Source: Malus domestica
Taxonomy: Eukaryota > Streptophyta > Magnoliopsida > Rosales > Rosaceae
DNA: 64,000 nucleotides
Assembly: GCF_042453785.1 (NCBI RefSeq)
Contig: NC_091674.1
Location: 7,618,001-7,682,000, forward strand
Reading direction: 5' to 3'
In this document: one piece after another, positions 35,754 through 47,300 of the stretch
How the letters are laid out: each line of letters opens with the position of its first letter
Position numbering within the stretch: position 1 is the stretch's first letter
The notes under the pieces: model-generated
Told to the model about the DNA's origin: nothing
Database searches by the model: none
Seen by the model: the letters and a program-made list of their open reading frames with translations, nothing else
Made by a program: the position numbers and the translations under genes

Positions 35754-36083
35754 CATATTATAAGTGAATTTCTTTTTAATTATAGAAAATTTGGAATATA
35801 AAATAAGATTTTTTGAATGCTAATAATAATTTTTAATAAAAAAATTCCTGACAACCGTACTAAAAAGCGGGAGGTCCCAAAAGTCGCAACCAATTGAAGT
35901 TCAGTCAAAAGATTGTTCCCACTTCCTCTGTAACCGTCACTAACAGAAATACCAGCCTACCTCTCTCCCTCTTATCTGTCACTCTCTCTAGATATACGCA
36001 TACGCCCAAAGGCTAAACCCAAATTTGCCTCCCTCTCTCTCGCATCCATTCTTTATTTTCAGAGTGTTTGGTCTCTTTCAGTA
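35754..36083 (+). promoter_or_regulatory. Upstream region and leader of the first FEIPGPIP-family gene
   Basis: No gene. AT-rich sequence changes to a CT-rich leader at about 35960-36075 just before the ATG at 36084. A segment of about 65 bp at 35894-35965 (with AAAAGATTGT and AGAAATACCAGCCTACC) recurs at 39252-39315. Confidence 0.4.
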
Positions 36084-37007
36084 ATGCCAGAGAATGCGGG
36101 TGAAGAAACCAGTCCAGATGATCAATCTAATGCTGCTTCGGATGCTGATCAAGATCATGATCAAACTGATGGAACGGGGCAGTAAGATCAAGAAGCTACT
36201 GCAGATACAGCAGAAAAGATTAATCTTGATCAAGAAGCTACTGGAGATGAAACAAAGGAAACCGAAAATTCCAAACCAAAGCAAATCGAAAACACCAAGA
36301 CGGAGCAGATTGATGGTCATGTAAAGCCTTTGTTTGAAATTCCGGGTCCAATTCCTCTCCTGAGGGACTTGTATAGTTTCAAGAATACCGGCACAACAAG
36401 GGGGACTACTGCTTGTACAAAAAAAGCTAAAGAATATGTGGTTTCTGCATCCGAGAGCGAAAGCGGAAGCGATTTCTACACCAGGGAAGAAAAGGATTTT
36501 GAGGTTTCAAGGGTAGAGGTTCAAAGGGTCAAGAAAAGGGATGGAAATGTAATTCTGGGAAGTGAAAAGGAAGTGATTTCTGCACCTGAGAGCGAAAGCG
36601 GAAGCAACTTATACACCAAAGAAGGCAAGGGTTGTGAGGTTTCGGCGGAGGAGTCTCGAAGGGTCAAGAAAAGATATCAAAAAGTGATTCCGGGAAGTGA
36701 CAAGGAAGTGATTTCTGCACCCGAGAGCGAAAGCAGAAGTGATTTCTACACCAAAGAAGAAAAGGGTTGTGAGGTTTCAGTGGAAGAGGCTCAAAGGGTC
36801 AAGAGAGGAGATGAAACTGTGATTCCGGCAAGTGATGAGGAAGTGGTTTCAACACCCAAAGAAAGTCAGAGCACCGGTTCCCAACAGACCAAGAACCCTT
36901 GGAAAATTTCGTGGGAAATTTCAGATCCATATTCAGATGTTGATCCAAGACTTTACCAGAAGTACTTTGAAGAGATTCCTGACGATTCTAGCTACTTCAG
37001 ATGGTGA
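36084..37007 (+). pseudogene. FEIPGPIP-family gene 1: acidic repeat protein, frame broken by one stop
   Basis: From ATG 36084 a single frame runs to TGA 37005-37007 (307 codons) but has one in-frame TAA at 36183-36185, 33 codons in. No in-frame ATG follows before the conserved part, so the downstream 225-codon frame has no normal start. The N-terminal part is Asp/Glu/Gln rich. Next comes FEIPGPIPLLRDLYSF at about 36333-36380, then three 45-residue repeats (period 135 bp, starts near 36438, 36573, 36708) each with ESESxSxxYTxE and RVKK. The C-terminus is NPWKISWEISDPYSDVD and YFEEIPDDSSYFRW. The basic RVKKR clusters suggest nuclear localisation (inference). It is related to the genes at 38236 and 58424. 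It could be a recent pseudogene or a null allele; a base error is also possible. Confidence 0.6.
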
Positions 37008-38235
37008 ATACTGACATCAATTTGAAATCACCTCTAAAAATTGGATAGTTCTTTCTATTTAACCCACAATTATTGTTTCACATTAATAACAAATTATTTG
37101 TCATACCCTGCGTTTTTATTTTTTACTTAATAGTAACCAATTATCACATCACAAAACATATTTACTTATTGCTAGTTGGATTTACATCTTTATCCATCCC
37201 ATTTATTTTTATTAAATACCAATTAGTGATTACTATATCTAGCAGGATTTGTATTAATCACTTGTGCAAGACGAACTTTGAAATGGTACCCAAATCCAAC
37301 ACTAGGAAGGACATACTCCATTCTTTTATAAAACAGACCACAAGAAAGGGTTTTCTGATGTCGGCATAAGAGGTTTCTAAAACAAAGAGGTTGCAAATTT
37401 CTTCCTTCGCTTTTCTCGTTGACGAGGACCACCGATCGAGGTGTGTATTTTCTTGTCTTTGCATTTTTGTTTGTCTTCGTTGTATGCAAAAAACTTTTTT
37501 CCTTGATTTTCTTGTAGAGAGTTAATATCTATTGCATTTTATGCAATTTTCAAACATGAAAGGTAGTGCAGTAATTATGAGCAACTAAATTCTTAATCCT
37601 GAGATAAATTACATTTTCCATATTGGATGTTTTGTTTAAATACAAGCGCTTTTGGAGGAGATGAAATTCGAACATAAAATGTTGACTGTAACGGTAAACG
37701 TAGGTTTCATTGCCTTTTAGGAGTGTTTCAATTTCTACATGTTAATCATATTTTCACATTCATCTTTTTTTTTAAACTCCACCCCTCCCGTGCGAGGGCG
37801 GATGGGGGCTACGAAAAAAAATTTGAAAAGAAAAAAAACTTAAATACTCTTTTAACCCACTAACCTTTTAAAGTTGCTCAATCCTTTCGTCTGCCACCTC
37901 ATTTTTCCTTCTCCTTTCCTTAATTCTCACCCTAAACTTCATACAGAGCAAAAAGGTAAGATATAAAATTAAGGGTAGTGCTATTCACACTCTTTTTTTA
38001 TCTTACATACTCTTGTTAACTTTTATCTTTAGATCTTTTTTAATCCATTTGACCCAACAGCCGGAAATAAAGAGAGGTGCGTGAGAGGTAAAAATGGGTG
38101 GGCGGATAGCACTACTAAAGATTAATTGCACTACTGTTGTGCCCACGTAAAAAGGATAACACTTAGGTAATTTGATCTAATTTAGTATTATCTTATTTTG
38201 TACTAATTTGATCTTTTATAAACACTCTCTTGTAG
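37008..38235 (+). other. Intergenic region and probable leader exon/intron of family gene 2
   Basis: No independent gene found. A leader-like stretch near 37375-37436 ends in a plausible donor (GAGGTGTGTA), and the next gene's ATG at 38236 directly follows an AG (TCTTGTAG). An intron of about 0.8 kb in the 5' UTR is therefore likely. The rest is AT-rich. Confidence 0.35.
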
Positions 38236-38649
38236 ATGAATAATTATTGCGGAAGAGGAAGGGCTGAAATGATCAGTTCCTACAAAAACAAGAATAATAC
38301 CGAGAAAGAAGTTAAATCTCTGACTGATTATTTGCCACAAAATGTAAGTCGGAAGCGAAGGTCGACCAAAATACAGACACCCCATGTTAGAGGCCAAAGA
38401 AGAAAAACTAACATCATGAAAGATGACTTGCCTACAAATCCATTGGAGACTCATGCTTTGGATGATATGACCTGCACAAAAGAAAATAAGGTGGAAGAGA
38501 TTAAGAATACAAAAGAAAAGAAGCCTTGGATTTTTAGATATCACGTTGAAGGTCCAATTCCGGATGTTGATGCGTTGTTGAAGGATTCAAGTCTTTTTGA
38601 GAATTTCTTCGAAGATATTCCTGACGATTGCAGTTCAGACAGTGAATGA
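38236..38649 (+). CDS. FEIPGPIP-family gene 2: 137-aa basic/acidic protein
   Basis: ATG 38236 to TGA 38647-38649. The N-terminal half is basic with likely nuclear signals (SRKRRSTK, RGQRRKTN). The C-terminal third carries the family signature KPWIFRYHVEGPIPDVDALL, then LFENFFEDIPDDCSSDSE at the very end. The PW...GP..DVD and FFE(D/E)IPDD blocks align with the C-terminus of gene 1 (36900-37004), and GPIPD matches the motif in gene 3. There are no transmembrane segments or enzyme motifs. The order of a basic region followed by an acidic, hydrophobic tail resembles small nuclear regulators, but the function is unknown. The start lies just behind a 3' splice site, so a leader intron is probable. 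Confidence 0.6.
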   Translation: MNNYCGRGRAEMISSYKNKNNTEKEVKSLTDYLPQNVSRKRRSTKIQTPHVRGQRRKTNIMKDDLPTNPLETHALDDMTCTKENKVEEIKNTKEKKPWIFRYHVEGPIPDVDALLKDSSLFENFFEDIPDDCSSDSE

Positions 38650-40124
38650 GATTATTCTAGAATTTGTAAAATTCGGAGTTCTCAATTTGACTCATGGTTG
38701 TGGTCACTTTATCGCAAGTTTTATTTTCTTTGTTCGACTTGTTGGAAATTATAAAAGGGAAAGTTTTATTTTCATGGGAATTTGATTTTGTGTTCCAGAA
38801 ATGTAGCTAATTCCTTTGCTCTAATTTCTTTATTTGGTTGACTTGCTCAGTTAGGCTTGTATTTTGTTCTCTACAAATACCTTCTTACAGAGAAGAATAA
38901 AAATATTTCTGAACCTGGAATTTTGAAATACTTCGTTTAACTCGAATTGACTAGTTTTCAACAGTCGTTAACTTGAAGTGATATGCTCCATGATTCAAGT
39001 TGACTGTTAAAATGAACTTGGGACACAGATTTTATAGAAGAAAAAAAGAAGTGGATCCTTTTCGTGGCCCGTAAACAAATTATTATCATCTTGTTATTGA
39101 TAAAGGCTTGTACCTTGTATTAATCTGGGAATAAGTACACAAGTTTTGAAAGAAAAAAAATTTGACATGCTCTACTAAAAAAGCAAGGAAAACATATGTT
39201 TCTCATAACCAATTAATTGAATTTCAGTTTAAGATGGATAAAAGGAAGTATAAAATTGAAGTCAAAAGATTGTACCAGTTCCTCTGTGTCACTGGCAGAA
39301 ATACCAGCCTACCCACCACCCCAAACATTTAAAGAATCAATGGGTGATGCTAGAGAGGAACGTTAGGAAGATGAGCATGCTCTTCCTCGAAAATGCTTTA
39401 GCGATAAAAAATGGTTTGAAGGTCACCGATAACTTCTTCAGTGAGCAAAAATCATTTGAAGGTCATCTCCAAAATACTTTAGCAATCAAATCTATTTATG
39501 TTTTCTCTCTCTTTTTTGTAAATTTATTGTCAAAATTTATAATCACATGCATAGTATGTGTACAGTTGCTAGTTGTCATCACCAAAAATCGTTTGAAAGA
39601 TCACCAAAATACTTTAGCAATAAAATCCATTAGATAAGAGACATTTAAGACACAAATTTCACAAATGTGATAGCCAAAAGACTTAAGTTACATAGAAGTT
39701 CATCATTAAATAAAGACAAACATAAAAACAAAACCCGAAAAAGCAAATTAATGGACAAGGCATAACATGATTCCAGCTAGTACTGTAGAGTGCAATTTAC
39801 ACACTAGATCGACCACTTAATTTTCTTTATGTCTAATTAGTTTATTAAAAAAATGTTTTATTAAAAACAACAACATACATATTATTCTTTATAAATCTAT
39901 TCAGAGAAAGCCTCCACCAAGATTAGGGTTCCATGGATTGAGAGGTCAAGCAAAAGAGTTGTTATTAAACCCAGCATTTCTCTGGTACTAGCCTAATTTG
40001 TAGGAGCCTACATGACATGATTGTTTCAATTAAAAAGATCGAATCCAGCAATGTTTACATTGGGGGTTAACCAAACCTTGGTGGCCAGAACGCCTATCAG
40101 CATCATTAGCGGAAGAGGTCCCCA
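38650..40124. other. Intergenic region with a partial copy of the gene 1 leader
   Basis: At 39252-39315 about 65 bp repeats the region upstream of gene 1 (35894-35965). An ATG at 39342 follows but reaches a stop within 9 codons, so this looks like the broken 5' end of another family copy. The ORF at 39344-39637 contains an internal repeat (NTLAIKS phrases near 39420, 39470 and 39610) but no recognisable domain. Nothing else was seen. Confidence 0.35.
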
Positions 40125-40737
40125 AAACAACAACAACAACAACAACAAAGCCTTTTCCCACTAAGTGGGGTCGGCTATATGAATCCTAGAACACCATTGC
40201 GCTCGTTTTTGTGTCATGTCCTCCGTTAGATCCAAGTACTCAAGTATTTTCTTAGGGTCTCTTCCAAAGTTTTCCTAGGTCTTCCTCTACCCCTTCGGCC
40301 CTGAACCTCTGTTCCGTAGTCACATTTTCGAACCGGAGCGTCAGTAGGCCTTCTTTGCACATGTCCAAACCACCGGAACCGATTTTCTCTCATATTTCCT
40401 TCAATTTTGGCTACTCCTACTTTACCTCGGATATCCTCATTCCCAATCTTATCCTTTCTCGTGTGCCCATACATCCCACGAAGCATCCTCATCTCCGCTA
40501 CACCCATTTTGTGTACGTGTTGATGCTTCACTGCCCAACATTCTGTGCCATACAACATCGCTGGCCTTATTGTCGTCCTATAAAATTTTCCCTTGAGCTT
40601 CAGTGGCCTACGACGGTCACATAACACGCCGGATGCACACTTACACTTCATCCATCCAGCTTGTATTCTTCTGTTGAGATCTCCATCTAATTCTCCGTTC
40701 TCTTGCAAGATAGATCCTAGGTAGCGAAAACGGTCAC
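40125..40737 (-). mobile_element. 5'-truncated RTE LINE copy
   Basis: On the minus strand the last ~170 codons of the RTE ORF are readable: [50 protein letters not shown] and [12 protein letters not shown]. This is the C-terminal tail of the element at 44.4-47.5 kb. The 3' end is followed by an AAC/TTG-repeat tail at 40129-40147. The 5' end stops abruptly at 40737, typical of incomplete target-primed reverse transcription. The ATG given by the open frame at 40834 lies in unrelated upstream DNA. Confidence 0.88.
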
Positions 40738-40965
40738 TTTTTGTGATCTTCGCTAGATTACTCCGGTCATTAGTGTGGATAAGTATATAAATGGATAGAG
40801 ATAGGAAAGCAAACACAAGATGTACGTGGTTCACCCAGATTGGCTAGGTCCACGGAATAGAGGAGTTCTCATTAATTGTGAAGGGTTTACACAAGTACAT
40901 AGGTTCAAGCTCTCCTTTAGTGAGTACAAGTGAATGATTTAGTACAAATGACATAGGTATCGTCT
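40738..40965. mobile_element. LTR-like fragment shared with 49.9 kb
   Basis: About 225 bp starting GTGATCTTCGCTAG matches 49906-50122 almost base for base (including CACAAGATGTACGTGG and CCTTTAGTGAGTAC), then diverges. The longer copy at 49.9 kb has LTR-like ends, so this is probably a truncated LTR. It abuts the truncated LINE end at 40737. Confidence 0.6.
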
Positions 40966-43443
40966 AAGTACCGGAGTGTGGTATCGTCTTGACTTGCCTT
41001 ATCTGTCTCATAGGTAGATGTGGCATCTTCTCTGGAAGTACTCTTCCTCCATCCAGGGGTGGTATCTGTAACTGGTGGAGATGCACAAGGTAATGTATCA
41101 ATTTCACTTGAAGCTTACTTGTAGTTTCAGGCTTGGTCAAGCGCGATACAAACCATGTAGTAGGAGTCCCCCAAGTCGCCGAGCTAGGGGATCTGCTGAA
41201 AGAGGTGACAGACAAGATAAGCAATCAGAGCTCCAGCTGATTGTTCACATTCTCCCTATCTTGCAGGCATCATGAAGGATAAAGAGAAGAAAAATGAGAA
41301 GATATGATATGGGATACTTTTGCTTTTGAAGAAGTAACTTTCCACAGGCTTATTCTTGAACTGGGCTGGAGGGTTTTCTGGTTTCCTCCAGAGTATAAGG
41401 CCGACTGAAGAATTTGAGGGTCAAAACAAGTCCATCAAATCTAGAGTACGTTCGACCCTGCTGATATGGGATACTTTTTCTTTTGACAGAGTAGTGGATG
41501 TATCGGCACGTGTGCTGTTACGCTTGTCTCCACATGCTTCCTTGTATCCTTCTCACTTGCCCTATATGTTCCTCAAGCAGATGTGGTATCTTCCTTGGAA
41601 GCATAAGATGTTGAAGATAAGTACTCGAGAGCAATGCCAGGTAAGTAATCAGGTAAGGGGTTCCAGGCAGTCAGTTCCTGGCTGGAAGCTTGATTCCAAG
41701 TGCTGACTGATTGCTCTCTTTCTCCTTGTTTTGCAGGTAAGAACAAGGCCAAAGAAAAAAACAGGGAAAAAGCATGATATGGGATACTCTTGCTTTTAAC
41801 CCTGATGATATGAGATATTCTTGCTCTAGTATAGCTTGTTTACAGAGGTATTATCGGGGGGAAAGAAAGCTGAATATTTCGAAAGGCTTCGTTGGGAGTG
41901 CCCTCTCAGATAAGAGGAATGGTTGAGCATTTTTGCAGGTCTGCCTGTCCGTTGGGGATGGAGGTCGACATATATAGGAGTCTCCCTAACATCAAGTAAT
42001 AATGTTATTCTTTTACCCTGCTTGGTCATAGCACGGTAGTGGGAGCTGCCAGCTTCACATGTTTTAACTCTGTCAGAGCACTTTGAAAAAATGGTCTGTG
42101 GTATCTGGAAAGCTGATGTTGCTTGTGAAAATTACAGACAAGCTTTATCCAAGGAGATCCAGCTCTTGAAGTTGGGAAAGTGGTGCCTCTTCGGTTTTCG
42201 AACAAGCAATCCTGTCGGGGATCTGACTCTCGAGATTCAGAGAACAATGCCTCTTCGATTTTTGAGAAAGCAATCCTGCTGGGGTCCTGGCTCTCGAGAT
42301 TCGGAGAGCAGTGTTTCTTCGATTTTTGAGAAAGTAATCATGTTGGGAGTCTGGCTCTCGAGATTCGGAGGGCGGTGCCTCTTCAATTTTGGAGCAAGCA
42401 ATCTTGTTGGGAGTGTTTTCTCGAATGTGAGTAAAGGTTGGGCATGTTTGCTAGTCTACCTTGCCACGAAGCACAGAGGTTGACACACAGAGACTTTCCA
42501 ATTATCCAGCAGTGGTACTGTTCCTTTACCCTCTCTTCGATTTTTGAGAAAGTAATCATGTTGGGAGTCTGGCTCTCGAGATTCGGAGGGCGGTGCCTCT
42601 TCGATTTTGGAGCAAGCAATCTTGTTAGGAGTGTTTTCTCGAATGTGAGTAAAGGTTGGGCATGTTTGCTAGTCTACCTTGCCACGAAGCACAAAGGTTG
42701 ACACACAGGGACTTTCCAATTATCCAGTAGTGGTACTGTTCCTTTACCCTTGTGGGTAATAATATGGTAGCTAGACCTTCAAAATTTATGTGTCTAAACT
42801 TTGTTAGTGTTGTTTCTTTGCTATTCTTTTACCCTTCTTGGTCAGAGCGATGTAGTGGAAACTGCAAGCTTCACGTGTCTCAACTTTGTCAGAGAACTTT
42901 GGCAAAGTTATCTGTGGTACCCATGAGCTACTGTTGCATGTGGGAAGTGGGTGATTGAACAGTACGATTCATGTGCTTTCTACTTCTCCAGAAATCTTCG
43001 ACAGAATGCCCATAATTTTCGCAAAGCTGAGTGTGCGTGTGACAGGTGCTGACAAGGCTGGAAAAGTAGGTGCCTCTTCGATTTCTGAGATCGGCCCTCG
43101 TGGTCTCTGAGCAGCCCAGCTTTTGAGAAAGCAAGCCTCTTCGATTTCTGAGATCCGCCTTCGTGGTCTTTGAGCAGCCTAGCTTTTGAGAAAGCCAACG
43201 CCTCTTCGATTTCTGAGATCGACCCTCGTGGTCTCTGAGCAGCCCAGCTTTTGAGAAAGCAAACGCCTCTTCGATTTCTGAGCAGGCGCCTCTTCGATTT
43301 CTGAAGCTTCGTCGAGTGCAGATTTTTATAGGGGGTGACATTAAGTTCCAAAGCACACTTGAATATCCACCAGTAGAAGCTCTATTCTTGCACTTCTAAG
43401 ATCTTGATTTGTCCGACCTCTTCTCTCTTCAACACCTTTGAAA
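40966..43443 (+). repeat. Repeat-rich leader upstream of a coiled-coil ORF
   Basis: There is no long ORF, but three tandem-repeat blocks. Units of about 64 bp beginning CCTCTTCGATTTTTGAG occur four times at about 42183-42435. A segment of about 220 bp is tandemly duplicated (about 42313-42531 and 42534-42752). A different unit of about 62 bp, CCTCTTCGATTTCTGAG plus a GTGGTCTCTGAGCAG word, occurs three to four times at 43070-43300. Words such as GATATGGGATAC recur at 41307, 41464 and 41777. Likely splice sites (AGGTAAGTAATC near 41639 and TTTTGCAG near 41730) suggest a spliced leader. It looks like the body of a large non-autonomous retroelement. Confidence 0.55.
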
Positions 43444-44118
43444 ATGTCTGGCCCCTCCGACCGTCGTTTTGACTTGAACCTTGTTGAAGAGGCAGCCCCG
43501 CCTTCTCCAGACAACATATGGCGCCCATCCTTCGTCTCCCCTACTGGTCCTCTTACCGTTGGGGATTCCGTGATGAAGAATGATATGACCGCTGCGGTAG
43601 TGGCCAGGAACCTTCTCACTCCCAAAGATAACAGACTGTTTTCCAAACGGTCTGATGAGTTGGCTGTTAAGGATTCTCTGGCTCTCAGTGTTCAGTGTGC
43701 AAGTTTTGTGTCTAATATGGCCCAACGCCTATTTGCTCGAACCCGCCAAGTTGAATCATTGGCGGCTGAAGTGATGAGTCTCAAACAGGAGATTAGAGGG
43801 CTCAAGCATGAGAATAAACAGTTGCACCGGCTCGCACATGATTACGCTACAAACATGAAGAGGAAGCTTGACCAGATGAATGAATCTGATGGTCAGGTTT
43901 TACTTGATCATCAGAGATTTGTGGGTTTGTTCCAAAGGCATTTATTGCCTTCGTCTTCTGGGGCTGTACCGCGTAATGAAGCTCCAAATGATCAACCTCT
44001 GATGCCTCCTCCTTCTAGGGTTCTGTCCAGTACTGAGGCTCCGAATGATCCCCCTCCGGTGCCTTCTCTTTCTGGGGCTCTACCGACTGCTGAGACTTCT
44101 CCTAAGCAATCTTTGTGA
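43444..44118 (+). CDS. 224-aa coiled-coil protein of a repetitive element, function unknown
   Basis: ATG 43444 (context AAAATGTC) to TGA 44116-44118. The order is an N-terminal MSGPSDRRFDLNLVEEA, a variable stretch, and a helical heptad region at residues about 95-150 (VESLAAEVMSLKQEIRGLKH then ENKQLHRLAHDY). A Pro/Ser-rich tail follows, with three repeats of the form APND(Q/P)P and PS(S/R/L)xG. The FDLNL phrase superficially resembles an EAR repression motif, which is speculation. There is no nucleic-acid or protease motif. The frame is intact although its surroundings are repetitive, so the element may be young or the ORF under selection. I recall near-identical ORFs as high-copy in Maleae genomes, but cannot check. 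A probable poly(A) region with AATAAATAAGC follows at about 44187. Confidence 0.6.
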   Translation: MSGPSDRRFDLNLVEEAAPPSPDNIWRPSFVSPTGPLTVGDSVMKNDMTAAVVARNLLTPKDNRLFSKRSDELAVKDSLALSVQCASFVSNMAQRLFARTRQVESLAAEVMSLKQEIRGLKHENKQLHRLAHDYATNMKRKLDQMNESDGQVLLDHQRFVGLFQRHLLPSSSGAVPRNEAPNDQPLMPPPSRVLSSTEAPNDPPPVPSLSGALPTAETSPKQSL

Positions 44119-44380
44119 AGGCTCCCTCTTGTTTGTTTATTTTGACTCAAGTATATGTACATATTTGTAACTGATCGGGGATATCAATAAATAAGCTTTC
44201 CTTCATTTCAACGTATTGTGTTAAATACACCAAAGTCTTCTTCGCTAAGTTCTTTGAATTTTCTTTTGTTGAAGCTTGTATGTTGAAGCTTTGTGAGTGG
44301 AGCATGTAGGTTGAGGTAGTGTTCCCTTAATTTCCCGAGTGAGGAAAACTTCTCGGTTGGAGACTTGGAAAATCCAAGTC

Positions 44381-47300
44381 ACTGAGTGGGATCGGCTATA
44401 TGAATCTTAGAACGCCATTGTGTTCTGTCCTGTGTCATGTCCTCCGTTAGATCCAAGTACTCTAAGTCTTTTCTTAGGGTCTCTTCCAAAGTTTTCCTAG
44501 GTCTTCCTCTACCCCTTCGGCCCTGAACCTCTGTCCCATAGTCGCATCTTCTAATCGGAGCGTCAGTAGGCCTTCTTTGCACATGTCCAAACCACCGTAA
44601 CCGATTTTCTCTCATCTTTCCTTCAATTTCGGCTACTCCTACTTTACCCCGGATATCCTCATTCCTAATCTTATCCTTTCTCGTGTGCCCACACATCCAA
44701 CGAAGCATCATCATACCCATTTTGTGTACGTGTTGATGCTTCACCGCCCAACATTCTGTGCCATACAGCATCGCCGGCCTTATTGTCGTCCTATAAAATT
44801 TTCCCTTGAGCTTCAGTGGCATACGGCGGTCACACAACACGCCGGATGCACTCTTCCACTTCATCCATCCAGCTTGTATTCTATGGTTGAGATCTCCATC
44901 TAATTCTCCGTTCTTTTGCAAGATAGATCCTAGGTAACGAAAACGGTCGCTCTTTGGTATTTCTTGATCTCCGATCCTCAACCCTAACTCGTTTTGGCCT
45001 CCATTTGCACTGAACTTGCACTTCATATATTCTGTCTTTGATCGGCTTAGGCGAAGACCTTTAGATTCCAACACTTCTCTCCAAAGGTTAAGCTTTGCAT
45101 TTACCCCTTCCTGAGTTTCATCTATCAACACTATATCGTCTGCGAAAAGCATACACCAAGGAATATCATCTTGAATATGTCCTGTTAACTCATCCATTAC
45201 CAACGCAAAAAGGTAAGGACTTAAGGATGAGCCTTGATGTAATCCTACAGTTATGGGAAAGCTTTCGGTTTGTCCTTCATGAGTTCTTACGGCAGTCTTT
45301 GCTCCTTCATACATATCCTGTATAGCTTGGATATATGCTACTCGTACTCCTTTCTTCTCTAAAATCCTCCAAAGAATGTCTCTTGGGACCCTATCATACG
45401 CTTTTTCCAAATCTATAAAGACCATGTGTAAATCCTTTTTCCCATCTCTATATCTTTCCATCAATCTTCGTAAGAGATAGATTGCCTCCATGGTTGAGCG
45501 CCCTGGCATGAACCCGAATTGGTTGTCCAAAACCCGTGTCTCTTGCCTCAATCTATGCTCAATGACTCTCTCCCAGAGCTTCATTGTATGACTCATTAGC
45601 TTAATACCCCTATAGTTCATGCAATTTTGCACATCGCCCTTATTCTTGTAGATAGGCACCAAAGTGCTCGTTCGCCACTCATTTGGCATCTTCTTCGTTT
45701 TCAAAATCCTATTGAAAAGGTCAGTGAGCCATGTTATACTTGTCTATCCCAAAACTTTCCACACTTCGATTGGTATATCATCTGGGCCTACTGCTTTTCT
45801 ATGCTTCATCTTCTTCAAAGCTACAACCACTTCTTCCTTCCATATTCTACGATAAAAAGAGTAGTTTCTACACTCTTCTGAGTTACTCAACTCCCCTAAA
45901 GAAGCACTCCTTTCATGTCCATCATTGAAAAGATTATGAAAATAACCTATCCATCTGTCTTTAACCGCGTTCTCTGTAGCAAGAACCTTTCCATCCTCAT
46001 CCTTGATGCACCTCACTTGGTTTAGGTCCCTTGTCTTCTTTTCCCTTGCTTTAGCTAGTTTATAGATATCCAACTCTCCTTCTTTGGTATCTAGTCGCTT
46101 ATACATATCGTCATAAGCCGCTAACTTAGCTTCTCTCACAGCTTTCTTCGCCTCTTGCTTCGCTTTTCTATACCTTTCACCCTTTTCATCGGTCCTATCC
46201 TTGTATAAGGCTTTACAACATTCCTTCTTAGCCTTCATCTTTGTTTGTATCTCCTCATTCCACCACCAAGATTCCTTTTGGTGTGGGGCAAAGCCCTTGG
46301 ACTCTCCTAATACCTCTTTTGCTACTTTTCGGATACAACTAGCCATAGAATCCCACATTTGGTTAGCTTCCCCCTCTCTATCCCACACACACTGGGTGAT
46401 TACTTTCTCTTTGAAAATGGCTTGTTTTTCTTCTTTTAGATTCCACCATCTAGTCCTTGGGCACTTCCAAGTCTTGTTCTTTTTTCTCACTCTTTTGATA
46501 TGTACATCCATCACCAACAAGCGATGTTGATTAGCCACGCTCTCTCCTGGTATAACTTTGCAATCCTTACAAGTTATACGATCCCCTTTCCTCATTAGAA
46601 GAAAATCTATTTTTGTTTTTGACGACCCACTCTTGTAGGTGATCACATGTTCTTCTCTCTTCTTAAAGAAGGTGTTGGCTAAGAAGAGATCATATGCCAT
46701 TGCAAAATCCAAGATAGCTTCCCCATCCTCGTTTCTCTCCCCAAAACCATGGCCACCATGAAAACCTCCATAGTTGCCTGTCTCCCTGCCCACGCGTCCA
46801 TTTAAATCTCCTCCTATAAATAACTTCTCCGTCTGAGCAATTCCTTGCACCAAGTCTCCAAGGTCTTCCCAAAATTTCTCCTTCGAACTCGTATCCAACC
46901 CTACTTGAGGTGCGTACGCACTAATCACATTGATAAGTTCTTGTCCTATTACAATCTTGATTGCCATGATTTTATCTCCTACCCTCTTGACATCTACAAC
47001 ATCTTGTGTCAAGGTCTTGTCCACGATGATGCCAACACCGTTTCTCGCTCTATTTGTGCCCGTATACCATAGTTTAAACCCTGAGTTTTCTAGATCATTT
47101 GTCTTACGACCAACCCATTTAGTTTCTTGTAGGCACATAATATTTATCCTTCTCCTCACCATAACTTCTACTACTTCCATAGATTTTCCCGTCAAGGTTC
47201 CTATATTCCACGTTCCTAAACACATTTTGCTCTCTTGAACTCTACCCTTCTGTCCTAGCTTCTTCACCCTTCCCCGTCTAATAGGATCAAAGTATTTCTT

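Noticed and set aside
40100..40150. Tandem head-to-tail LINE junction (a GGTCCCCAAAAC word next to the TTG tail, as at the LINE 5' end)
   Set aside because: The shared word is under 20 bp and next to a simple repeat; not enough to claim a second element.
40738..40834. ATG and N-terminus of the 202-aa ORF
   Set aside because: This part lies in the LTR-like fragment; the LINE sequence begins only at 40737, so the fusion is accidental.
43457..43500. EAR repression motif (FDLNL) as evidence of a transcriptional repressor
   Set aside because: A five-residue match in a protein without any DNA-binding domain is too weak; kept only as a remark.
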